Positions 14,801 through 26,000 of a DNA stretch of 64,000 bases are shown here, in pieces. The notes under the pieces are model-generated. The model saw only the letters and a program-made list of their open reading frames with translations, was not told the DNA's origin and did not search any database. The first letter of the stretch is position 1. The number at the start of each line of letters is the position of its first letter. The stretch spans positions 31,121,659-31,185,658 of the forward strand of contig OW387140.1 in assembly GCA_936440205.1 (NCBI GenBank), given 5' to 3'. The translations under genes were made by a program, and so were the position numbers. This DNA is from Lepidonotus clava. Lineage: Eukaryota; Annelida; Polychaeta; Phyllodocida; Polynoidae.

Positions 14801-17800
14801 CAGTATAACTATTTTCTCTGTTTTCAAACCGTGAGCGGTACTATCCATACCTCAATTTCGAATTCGACTGCACCAGTGGCCCAGTTGAAGACACAGATGT
14901 GGCCGTCTTTCCGTCCCCCTAACAGAAGGGTCCGGTTGGCACTTTTGCCCGCTGTGTTCTCTTTCCCTATTTGTTTGGTGGCGATGGCTCTCTTCATTCC
15001 TGCCCAGGTGTCGTTCTCAATATCCGCTGTAATGACGTACTCGTACACCAGCAAGTAGTTACATGCCTCTGTAAAACAAATAAAGCACAGTAAGTAATTG
15101 TGCAGCATGAAAATTCAGATGTAAAAGTATCTAATTAAACCAAAAATACGTTATTAAAAAACAGCGACAACAAACACCCGCACTTCAGAAATCAATACAG
15201 ACTTATACGAGTATGTGTGTGCTTATAATTGAAGACCAATTTATTATCTTTATAATTCATTGATTATGTTGACAAAACACTTCTACCTATATTATATGGA
15301 AGAAAACAAAATAAAATTAAGAAGAGTGATCTAATATACAAGCAATACCATAAGAAGGGCATAGTTAAAACACATTATGAAGATATATTGAATATTTTTT
15401 TTTTTTTTTTTTTTTTTTTCGCGGTAGCATCTCAACCCTTACAGCTCTTTAGCCACGTTTCACTCATATATTGAATTTTAAATATGCTCATACTTTTCAG
15501 GTCGTCGCATTTCCAACGACTAAGCACCCGGCAGGGATTGGTTGATGTATCACACTTCACGATGTCCCCGCTGGTGTAGACTGCGAACATGATGTCTGAA
15601 AAGAATGAGATTGTATTGGTTACCATTTTAGTCTTTGCTATATTCTTATTATTGGCAACATACCCAATAACAAAAAACATTATTATCACAGATAACTAAG
15701 AGGAAAAAGAAATAATACAATCTTTAACACCCTTCCGTTCGCGGTAGAAATAGAAAAGCATCATTTATCATTGATAAATAGGGATATTCTCTTATAAATG
15801 ATGATTAGAGATTAATAAAACGATACATTAATAAATAGAGAGATTCTCTTTGACATCTAAGCCAGATGTGACTTCTGCTTTCTCGATGTCAGAAAAAAGA
15901 CTAATACTACTACTATAATAACTCCTTATGTTATATCTTCCATAAGCATGACAATGAACTCATATTCCTTGAATTTTGTACAGTAATGATATTATAAAAC
16001 TCACTGTCTTCTATGGCATAGGCAGCATCCACTAATTTAGTACGCGGGTCACCCATCAATGTGGTGATGATGTCCCCAGTGGCCGGGCTCTGAATGCGCA
16101 CGCTCGCGTCTCGACTTATGAGTAGTATACGAGTTGGGTGCTCCGGGTGGTCTGTGCTCTTCAAATGTTCCACTTTATGCCTAGAACAGATGAAGATATA
16201 GGCATGTAGATTTGCTTCATTGATGAGAGTAATAACTCAATAACTACATGGTAATTATAAGAGACCAAACAATTTTAGATACAGTACTTGTAATGTAAAT
16301 ATTTTTTTAATATAAATATCTTTTGACGCAATGCAACAAAGATATATGTCTCCTATCTTTTAGATTTACGAACAATGTAGTTCCAGAATACACACTTTTT
16401 AATCACATCAGCAAACTCTAGACAACATAATTTGTGACTGAAAAGGTGTATTTCAAAATTAGTAGAGACAGTTCTAAGAAACATAACAAGTATCTTACCC
16501 AATATTAGCGTGCAGCATGTGGATGTTCTGCACCTTCCACAGGTCGGCGTGGTTGGCGGACATGGAGGCCAGGTTATCATGGTTCACCACCGTGATCAGA
16601 CTCAGAGCTGGCTCAGTGGTGTCCACTCTATGAGGAAAAATAAGATATAGCAAAGTGTTCTTAATGTAAAAGTATGTACGAGCACTAGACAATTAAAATG
16701 ATTACAACAGATGAATGAAAAAAGAAAATCTTCTCTGAAAATCCTACAACGAAATTTCTTGCTTGCCTTCAAAGTGATATCAAAACTGATTTTTAAAGTT
16801 CACTCACTTGTCGACCTCGTCACAGGTTTCCAGGCTCCATACCCTGATGGTGTTATCATGGCTCGCGGACATAACGAGTGGTCCACAGGGGTAGATGGCC
16901 AGGGCTGACACCGCCCCGCCGTGTCCAACGAACACCACCTGCAGGTGCCATTGGTCGTCCCACACTTTGACTAACGGAAAATTAATACATCTATATATAC
17001 AACGCTGTTAAACTCATCAATTGTATTGAGGGTTTTTGAATGTCTACATTGAACTATTTTTTTTTTTAAATATGTGTCTTATCTATTATCCAAGAGAGAG
17101 ATTTTCATCCTTAACATTGAGACGATAATGTTCTTGAGAAATGATAACTGAATTCATTTTAAAACTTTTCACAATGTTATTTTCCGAGAATGTGATGTAT
17201 GGATTATAAAACCAGCACATGTAATAATCTATGAAAAGACGTAACGACGAGGCTATTTTTCTAGCATAAATTTCTAATTGAAAATATTTAAGAATAATAT
17301 TTAAAGGTATTTTAGAATAAAAAAAATCTGAAGCTAAAAATAAGCAGGTATACATACTCGAGCCATCCTTGGCTGCAGTTACTAAGTACTTCAGGGGGTT
17401 GAAGAAAAGTAGTGCAGTGATAGTCCGCACGTGAAGTTCTTTCTTAATTTCGAGAAGTGTCCCCTCAAACAAGTTAAAGACCTGTAAAAGCAAAAGTCCA
17501 TGCAGTTGAAATATCATGAAATCCAAAATGAAAGTATGCTATCTTTTATATTCTATCCAACGTAACGAGGAAGCAAAAGAAACGAGATTTTTTTTAGAAA
17601 AAGGCGTAGATGCAAATAAGGACATCCTATGTATACAGAAATCTCCCCATGTACGCCATGTATATTTTTTAATTTCACAGTGTTTTTAAGTTATACGACG
17701 TAAGTTCTTGTAATAACTCTTTTTACTATTTGATGTTGCGTTATATTTGTTCTTGTCATAAATGTATGTTTAAACTATCTTCTGGATAACCAGAGGCAAC

Positions 17801-19938
17801 TCTGAGGATGATTTTCAAACAAATTTGTTAAGAAAAAAAATCACTGCAAAACCATTCTGGTTCCATTTACATTTTCAGTTTACATATAGTCATGGTTTAA
17901 ACTTAAACTCACTGCTACAGAAGTCCCGCAAGCTGCAAACGCCTTTTGTGAGCGGGAGGCGGTTTCCTCCAGGACGAGCAGCGAGTACTTGTCATCGGGA
18001 TCAAGGCCTTCTTGAGTCGTCTTCCGAGGAAGTAAATGACGCCCGCCATACCGGAATACCCAGCTCTAACGACAAAAAGGGAATGGACTTATACACAAAC
18101 TTGTTCTTGTTTATGATATGATTAAACATTTTAATAATATACACAATAAAAAAAATCTTTAAAATAATCAAATGCATAATCAGCCAGACTCACCGTCAAA
18201 AAGCCAGCTCCCACTGTTACTATTTCGCCTATGTTTTCATTGTAGACTGCAGCCAAGATTGGACCAGGCGCTTGGGATACGGATGATACCTCGAATTCCG
18301 GGTCTAATAACTGCAACAAATAGGAGATTAATTCAATTAAAAAGAATCATTTTATATATAGAACACAATACACTTAATTCTTTTGGCACAATATTCCTTG
18401 ATTCGTTTTTGAAGATAATTGCTATCTTTTTTGGTAGTAATTCTTAGCAGAATTGTTGGGGTGAGAATGACAACAATTCATGTGTTTGATGATTGAACTT
18501 AAATGGTGATAAAGTCATACACGTACCACCAATAAGTCATCTTCTGCAATCCATCCCACGTACAGGTTGGGTTGTATGGCGTAGATGAGTCTGTTGATGG
18601 GGTCCTCGACAAGGGGTACTGTGTGTTTCTTCCGTCCGTCTGTTTTATAAACTCTTATCTCCTTCCCGTCTGTTGTTAGGTATTCCTGAATTACACAGAA
18701 ACGCATAGAATAAGTTTCAGCTACCTCTCCAATTTTCCTTTGACGATTTCATTATCCTGATTTGGAATACTCCGTGTGTATTGTTTTTCTAAAAACTATA
18801 TTCAATTTTATTGTCTTAGAGTTTTAGTTCTCCTAATAAAAAAAATACTACAGGAAAATGCTTTTAAACAATACGGTTTCAGGTTTGCATTTCTCAATTA
18901 CTTTGATGTGACCAACATGATTTTTTTGTGTAAGCTACACTATTTTTTGTCAAATCACAAACTATATAGTTTTGACACTCAACAGATGCATAAAACTATC
19001 ATGCTATCTTTGTTTTTTCGTGACTTCTTGCAACACATAGCCTATGGTCAATCATCATGCCCACGGGTTTACCATCTAATGACCACATTTCAGTGGAGTA
19101 AAAAGCAAAAATAAGGAACACAGAAATAACATCAAAACATTTGAAACTGTGATCTAATTATTCTACGCTATATGTAGTACTATATGAATGTGCTCCGTAT
19201 CATGTGATGTCCATGCATTGCGTGGCTTATGAACAAATTATAAAATACCTTTTCATTGTACCATTCTATAATCATGTGAGTCTTTTTCAAACAATAAAAT
19301 AATGTTTTGACTAGATTCAAGCACGTATATATTTGATAAGATAATACGTTTAGTTTATGAATCCATCCAATTCGGAAATAACCTTGTCCACATATCTAGA
19401 AATATGAATTCGCAGAGAACATGGTTTATTCTTTGTCCTGGACCAATTTCTGTGAAATGTATCTCCAGGGTTTGTCCTCCTCACCACTCCTTTCTCCACT
19501 GAATTTTACAAACTACATCGTACATCTCGGCAAACATTTTTTTAAATATACATTTCTGCTCTCTCATAACTTTTTGCATAGCTTTTTATTATGCAGGTTA
19601 TTTCAAACAAAGTAATCTTTTGAACTTACCCTGGTCTTTTTGTTGTAGATAATCTGCTGCAGGCACTCTAGATGATTAATCCGGCGGCGGTGGTGGACCC
19701 CATGACCCACAACAACATCCTTCATCTCAGACTGGGTCATCACGTCCACGGCGTGCCGCACACAGTGCCGGATCAGTCGCCAGCAGTAGGCGCCCTTACT
19801 CTCCCCCTCATCGGGCGGGGGCTTTTCCACCTGACTGACCCGAGACTCAGCCCTCAGGTACTCCTCCACCTTCTCCACGCCCGACGTGCTGTGGGTGCTC
19901 ATGGCACTCTCCCTCGCACTTGTTCCTGTTCCTGACAT
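572..19938 (-). CDS. WDR97: WDR97-like WD40-repeat protein, multi-exon
   Basis: A phase-consistent chain of exons encodes about 1,589 residues, close to what I recall for WDR97 (about 1,600). Coding exons, 5' to 3': 19938-19630, 18685-18527, 18310-18194, 18065-17913, 17481-17358, 16970-16808, 16627-16499, 16180-16005, 15595-15494, 15068-14851, 14642-14570, 14292-14110, 13760-13740, 13067-13014, 11900-11762, 11381-11275, 10820-10673, 10381-10306, 10153-10001, 9791-9731, 9500-9352, 8952-8857, 8767-8744 (weak donor), 7844-7761, 5972-5730, 4549-4271, 3860-3535, 3102-2953, 2465-2315, 2010-1905, 1564-1375, 1137-1061, 801-572. WD40 blades are visible, for example GHGGAVSALAIYP ending in IRVW (16,970-16,808), GTVRIW (11,900-11,762) and IKIW (14,292-14,110). 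The C-terminal half has an acidic Glu/Lys run (exon at 5,972), a Pro-rich segment (exon at 4,549) and a helical region. The family is associated with cilia and sperm flagella. The WD40 call is firm; WDR97 rather than the related WDR87 is a recognition call. Confidence 0.72.
1195..1318. repeat. AT-rich minisatellite in a WDR97-like intron
   Basis: Two adjoining short tandem arrays. A unit of about 35 bases containing AAACAACAAATTCAACAAA occurs twice, followed by two copies of a related unit containing TTCTATAATCCATATTCAAA. The array sits in the intron just downstream of the exon at 1564-1375. Confidence 0.7.
6000..7760. other. Intron without recognised features
   Basis: This AT-rich stretch lies between the WDR97-like exons 7844-7761 and 5972-5730. 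I saw no coding exon with good splice signals, no RNA gene and no clear terminal inverted repeat. Another small exon of the gene could be hidden here. Confidence 0.4.
11955..12198. mobile_element. Short DNA transposon (MITE), copy 1 of 2
   Basis: A 244-base element bounded by AGAGATGCCA and TGGCAACTCT, imperfect terminal inverted repeats. Inside, the motif AAAGTAGGA and its complement recur (TTTTCCTACTTTT, AAAAGTAGGAAATCC). A second copy lies at 49151-49372 in the P450 locus, sharing the body 'GACTGATGAAAAAGTAGGA'. It has no coding capacity, so it must have been mobilised by another element. It sits in the intron before exon 11900-11762. Confidence 0.7.
13014..13067 (-). other. Probable 54-nt cassette exon of the WDR97-like gene
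   Basis: Reads GEEFDINKLKNEKDVEL in the frame set by the flanking exons and ends in a strong donor (GTAAGTCATC). Its length is a multiple of three, so including or skipping it keeps the frame between exons 14292-14110 and 11900-11762. The acceptor (GAATGAAAG) has a poor pyrimidine tract, which would fit regulated inclusion. The surrounding 2.2-kb intron is otherwise empty apart from the MITE. Confidence 0.45.
13740..13760 (-). other. Probable 21-nt microexon of the WDR97-like gene
   Basis: Between a TTTGCACAG acceptor and a GTAAGTCATC donor lie 21 bases encoding, in phase, residues reading MSMESTV. The ten-base donor sequence is identical to that of the next candidate exon (13067-13014). Phase agrees on both sides. 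Splicing is inferred from sequence only. Confidence 0.45.
15395..15419. repeat. Poly(T) tract
   Basis: About 25 consecutive T residues in the intron between WDR97-like exons 15595-15494 and 15068-14851. It reads as A-rich on the gene's own strand. Confidence 0.9.
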
Positions 19939-20059
19939 GTTTCTATTTTTTTGGTACTGTTTGGTATTGTCTCTTGCCTGTTAGTTACTCCTCAACATAT
20001 TCAATGTTCAACAAGCTTATGCGGGTAGATCTTCACCCGTCCATGCTTGCTAAGGTGAT

Positions 20060-21754
20060 CTGAAAATAAAGTTCATACTGTTAGGAAATTTGAGAATGGC
20101 AGCAAAGATATCGCCTCAATAGAAGCAGATGTGGATATTGTAATATGGGTTTTTCTTTTGAAGCACAGGTACAAACTAAGTTTTTCAAACAACCTCCAAA
20201 ACAATTTCTAGCATCTGGAATCTATGAATCTAAGGAGGATCTACGAATTGTTCCGTGTTCTTTTGGTCAATTCCATTGGATTTTGATGTTTAAAAACGTA
20301 TTTCCAAAAGTTTGGGTTGGGCCAAAAATAGGTCGGGTTACCTGAACACATTCTTCTGAACCTGGCAGTACTTAGCCCCATCCCCCCCCCCCCCCCCCCT
20401 CCAAAAAAAAAAGATTAAAAAAAGAATTGTTGCATGCGGGTTTCATGCCCCGTCGGGATATTCATTTTCTTATACTATTTTTTAACTGTAATGATACCCT
20501 CAGAAAGTGTTCAAAATCAAAAATGGCCTTGATTTACCTTCTGTAACGAATTTTAACAGCTGTAATAGATAATTTGATAAAGTTAACACAATGTAATGTA
20601 CAACTGCTTATTTTAGTTTAATTTTAATCATTTTCCCCATATTTTCCCTGGAATTTTTTTTTTTTGGGTCGGGGCAAAATAATAGAGTCGGTTGGGAAAC
20701 CTAAACAAAGTATTAATCTTTTTTGACCTTTATCATTGTTGTGGTAGGGTATATGACGTTATAATCAAGTTTTAGAGTAACGTTAGGGGGATGTCTCTAG
20801 TTTAGGTCTAGCCCTAGACTAGAGCAGAGGTGTATGCAGCCGTATAAGCGTATGCATCTGTCCATGACTCATGTAAACTACAAGTTCTATAGCCGTTATG
20901 CCATACCTAATCAATTATAACTAATGCCCACAGAAGATCATTAAGTGTTAACGTTACGGCACCAATCACATGTCTATTGCTTTTCAGTTATAGACTGCTA
21001 GTAGATCTATCTGCTGTTTATTTCTTATCAATAAGAAATATAAAATGGTAATGATATTGTCCATTAATTTATTATTTTATATGCACGGGAACTTAAACAT
21101 TAACTTAAATGAGCCTTACCGCTTGTACATACTTTTCAAAAGTATGTACAGGATCTTTTGACATCTATGATCTAGATCTATAATTGTAACAACTCTGGAA
21201 ACCTTGACGAGTATTACTAATAAAAAAATATACTGCCATGATATTGTTTCAATTCAATGAGCTCATGCCAAGACATAGCGTTAGATCGAACTGACATGAA
21301 CGATAGATCTAGTCTATCTTAACTGTTATTTAGAAATTAGTCTATTATTATTAGGCCTAGTAGAAGCTCATTGAATTGTTCCGACCAACTTCACCAAGGG
21401 CCGCTGGGCGCGAAACTCATAAATATTAAGGCGACTTGTTGACACGCTTATGTTCAATTACATAAAAGTGACATTATAAAGTGTGTGGACTGTATGTATC
21501 TTACGGGGGCACAGTTACTGAAGTGTTGACGAGACAAGATTGAAGTTGAACATTCAAGTTTGTAAACAAAGACTGTCCAAACACTTTACCACTTAAGTTA
21601 AGAACTCCGTACCATTGGACAAATATTGAATAACAGGGACATTTTTATGTCACGTATCTTTCTCCCCTTCATGTATATCACGTCCGTCATACTGTTGTCA
21701 TTAACAGACGTGCTAAAAACACTTTATAAACATCGCAAACAGGTGGAAACTCAC
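20060..21754 (-). other. First intron (5' UTR) of the WDR97-like gene
   Basis: The exon carrying the start codon opens at a TTTATTTTCAG acceptor, so it begins at 20059 and includes 121 bases of 5' UTR. The donor matching it lies at 21754. The intron contains a run of about 18 C residues at 20382-20399 followed by A-rich sequence. I saw no coding exon in it. Confidence 0.5.
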
Positions 21755-21830
21755 CATTTCACGAAAAGGTCGGCCATATTGTTTATCTCCATGGCAGCTG
21801 ACCTTTGACCTCAAAAACAGTGTCGCAGTA
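21755..21830 (-). other. Non-coding first exon of the WDR97-like gene with an upstream ORF
   Basis: On the minus strand the sequence runs through ACAATATGGCCGACC and ends in a consensus donor (AAATG|GTGAGTTT) at 21755. An ATG at 21792 opens a 12-codon frame (MEINNMADLFVK) that meets TGA exactly at the splice junction with the exon at 20059, making it an upstream ORF rather than the protein's N-terminus. The ATATGGCCGAC stretch resembles the YY1 motif common at housekeeping start sites. The 5' limit is a guess. Confidence 0.5.
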
Positions 21831-23011
21831 ATTGTAACGATTTAAGAAAATCGATTATTTGTGCGATAATTTTAACGAAAACAATATCTAGAATTGATAA
21901 CAAATACTCTAAATTAATATCATCTCATCTTTATTCGTATTCTTCAGATGCAAGCGGAATATATTTGGATCTATTATTTGACAGTGGATTTGACAACTTC
22001 CGGTTTGCAATCTTCCAGCAGAATGTGGCTCCTTACAGCGAAGCTCTGCTCGGAGAGTGACCGACAAGTGCGGACACGCCCCTCTCAACGTAAACAAACG
22101 TCATGTCTGAGCTTGCATAGCAAGATAGGTTCGGCCTCCAGGCTCAGTGGAGAGAGGTATATAGGTCAGCCCCAGGATCGAGAGAATCAGTCGGAATCGA
22201 ACAAGCGGTGGAGGCAGAACATTACTACTCAGCTCGACTTGTAGCCCAATATTCTGTTACAAACCTGACAGACCGAGTGAAAAGATTGATCCCATACCCA
22301 GCGGTCCAGTAAAGGCTAGTTTTAACTTCTCAATCATACAGTCTATACAGTTTTGTTTTCAGTAAAGGCATGTATGTCACATGTACCATGGCCTCTAGGC
22401 TCGACATGGATCGATTATGCTTACTTGCATTTATAACTTATTCAAGAAGTACGGTCGGTAGGCCTTAGGCCATGATCCAATCTTATATTTTCAGAATGCA
22501 CAGACCTTTCAGGATATATTCTAATTCAGTAGGTCAGGGGAGGGGGTCTGATTGTTCTTTTGTTTTTTTAAAGCCATTGTTGTAAACTTGATCTGGAAGG
22601 CCAGGGGGTTACCCCTGAAGATCGATTCAGTAATTAAAAAAAAAAAGCCATAGGCACATTTCTTAAAAATCAGAAGTGAGTACGTACTGGAAAATTTATC
22701 GAATTAATGGGGTTTATTTTGCCAAACCACATTAACCATTGCCTGTTACAGGCAATGGTATAATATGGTTTGCCAAAAAAAAACAGTGTAAATCCACGTG
22801 GTACCTACAGGATATGTCCATCCTTCATAGTCAATGTAGGATGATACTATTTAATGGAAGTGGATGGACTCCGTTTGAAACATGTATAACCATCTAGACT
22901 ATCTACAGACAGTCTAAATAATGGCGTACCGGTAACGCATCAAGCATTAAACTAGGCCTATTTGTGTTTACGACAATACAATTAAAAAATCCCATATTCT
23001 TTTTTTAACAG
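21831..23011. promoter_or_regulatory. Divergent upstream region between the WD40 and ligase genes
   Basis: The two genes are transcribed away from each other across about 1.2 kb. A TATA-like TATATAG lies at 22158-22164 on the plus strand. The ligase start codon sits 7 bases inside an exon that opens at a TTTTTTAACAG acceptor (23001-23011), so a non-coding ligase exon should lie upstream, most plausibly between about 22.18 and 22.6 kb. I could not identify its donor with confidence. No other gene was seen here. Confidence 0.45.
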
Positions 23012-23018
23012 AACCGTG

Positions 23019-26000
23019 ATGGCAGTTAAAGGAAGCGTAGTTGTATTTTCCGGCACGTTTACTGGATATACCAGAAAAGTAGCAGAGGAAAGGGCAGTGA
23101 AAGCCGGTTGTAATGTCCGGAAAGCAGTAAGCAAAAATACCGACATCCTGATATGTGGTGATGAGCCAGGAGGCAAATTAGAAGATGCTGAACGATTAGG
23201 TAAGCCATAGTGCTTTGATTCTAGTTATAGGCCTATTTTTGATTTGATATATCAATTTGCAAGTCAGACCTCTACGTGGAATATTTGGATATTTTGTTAT
23301 GCCAACCAATAACTAGATCGAAACCTGTGTAAACCAAGATAAACATATATACTACATACTATCTGTGAGTAAATAGAATCTATGTCAATGACATAACCGG
23401 CTGATAAGGTATTGCCCAAGTGCATCTAACATTAATCATGGATATCATATGTGGTATATTATGTGTTTTCAGGCATAACGGTACTGGACCAGACCGAATG
23501 GGAGGCAGAACTGAAGAAAGGTGCCCCCGCAGCTTCTGACGATGAAGAGGATATGGAATCAGAAGACAGTGAATCTGCGACGACATCCAATTCAAAGGTA
23601 TTAATTTACCTTTATTGGTGATACGGGTTAGACTTATGCAAGGCGATATACGATGAGGAAAGTAATACGTTTTATAAAGAAAATTATAGTCCAGACACTT
23701 TGTAGTGAGATTTGCAAAAGTGGGGTTGGGAGTCGGAGGGAGGTTGCTTTCAATTTGTCCCTGCAAATTGTGTATCCTTATAGAACCACATGAGGATGTT
23801 TGACGGAATATAACTACCAAAAAGATTTCCATCATTCATGTGACACATAATTATATCTAAGTGTAATGACGGAAATAATTTATTTTCACTTCGTTTTCAG
23901 AGCATCTCAGACATTAACGAGAAGAAAGTTGTGTTCACCGGTACCTTTTCCGGATATACAAGAAAAGAGGCAGAGCAACGCGCCATGAAAGCTGGCTGCT
24001 TTGTCACCAAGGCTGTGTCGTCCAAGACGGACATACTCATCGCCGGTGATGCACCAGGCAGCAAAGTCACCGAGGCTAAAAGGCATGGTAAGGAAAACAA
24101 TATTTTACTCAATCCAAAACCATATAATTTTCATGTTCATATCTTCAAACTTATACCGGTTTCATTGTCATTAATGGCATAAATGCTATTTTCGTAATGT
24201 AGTTATTGTATTGTAAAATACGGGTGTAGGTGTTCGTCACTTAAAGGAACACATATATAAACCCGTTATTATTTGATATGAATAAACATTTATTACCGGT
24301 AGTCATCAGACATCATAATTATTTCAGATATTTAAGACCATAATTTGATGAATTCAGGATAGTTGCATGGTACCTAACACATTCTTATTTAGTACACACT
24401 CGTACCACTAGAACCTGTATTAATACGTATCGTCCTTACAATAATTTATTGTGATTGTTCTTTAGGTGTGACTGTTCTCGATCAGAAAGGTTGGGAGAGT
24501 TTGTTGAAGAAATGTTCAGCGGACGACGATGAGGAAGACATGGACTCCGAAGCATCAGGCAGTTCAGGGGATGCCCCACCCGCTAAAACAACTAAGCCAA
24601 AGGTAACACAAACCACTGCTTCCATCTCCATATGCATGAACTGATGGAATCTCGAGAAATTACTATCTAAGATATATATTCCTTGCTATTGTGACTATAT
24701 GATTGCATTTTAAATGTTTGAATGAATTGCCATCTTATTGTGTAAATAATGGCATATTTATACGAAATTTTTACGTGATTTCGAAATTTTATTAACAGTT
24801 AAAGAGAGTTCGGACACATCAGATGAGTGACGCTGAAGACAACGATGATACACCAGCAAAACCCAAACTGGTCAAACGTCGCAGTCAGCGCCTCTCAGAT
24901 CAACAAGATGTACGTATGTCGTTATTTCTTAGAACCCTTTTTTAACACATAGTATAATATAATCTACATATTTTTTTTTTGTAATGGAAATTTATGGATT
25001 GTATCAACTCGATTGGCTGATCGGTTGGAAATAGTAGATTGTGTAGATATATGTTATGTGGCATGTGGATGGAAATAATAATTTTGATACTATTAATGGG
25101 GAAAAAAGAAAAATCTGGACGTATTCGTATCCCGGACACATTTCAAGATTTTTCCTCCGTCTTTAATTTTAAATCGGACTTGCTTGTCTACATTTGCCAA
25201 CATCTAATAGATTCCAATGGAATAAAACTAACGTATGTTAAATACTTTCAGTCTACCGAACCGCCTCCTGCTAAAAAGGCGCGCGTGGAACCAACCCCCG
25301 TCGCCGGGGCGTCCCGACCCAAGTGTCGGTACTGGGACAAATGCTACAGGAAGGACCCAGTCCACAAGAAAAACTTCCGTCACCCTCTGAAGGGGGACAA
25401 GGCGGCGGCGGCTAACGCTGAGGTGGACGACGACGACGATATGGACGTCGATGGGGTGTCGGTAGAACCGCTGAACGCGCTTGCCGACGGGGAGACGGCC
25501 GAGGTGGCCGGAGGTCTGCACGGGGCGTCCAAGTACACCGTGAAACGAGTTGGGGACCACTACACGTGCACGTAAGTGTTCATTGATATCTATGGGTCGG
25601 CTTCATTTGTAATATTCGATTTTTATTTATTCATGAAATTAAAGAAATGATTGGTTACTCATCTAACTCATATGGTAATAGGGCAGATCCTAACAGACAC
25701 ACACACTGTTTTTATTCATAGGACATACACTGAAACATAGAGGGTGTCAAGGACAATTTTCCTAACTTTGTTTCTATCAAATATCTGCGAACTGGGATAT
25801 AGACGATCAAACACAATCGCCCAACTATCCTTATTCAACCTTTCCTATGTTTTGAGATACATTAAGACAAAAACTATGGCATACCTTTCTTTGCAAAACG
25901 CCGATTGAGTAACAAAATCCAAATGCATTATATGCAAATTGGTTCAACCATGTTTCCCTACCCAGTTAAATACATTATCCGAATCTTACCGCAGGTGCAC

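Noticed and set aside
25228-25560. 110-codon minus-strand frame
   Set aside because: It is the shadow of the GC-rich ligase-gene exon 25252-25571, which has domain support on the plus strand.
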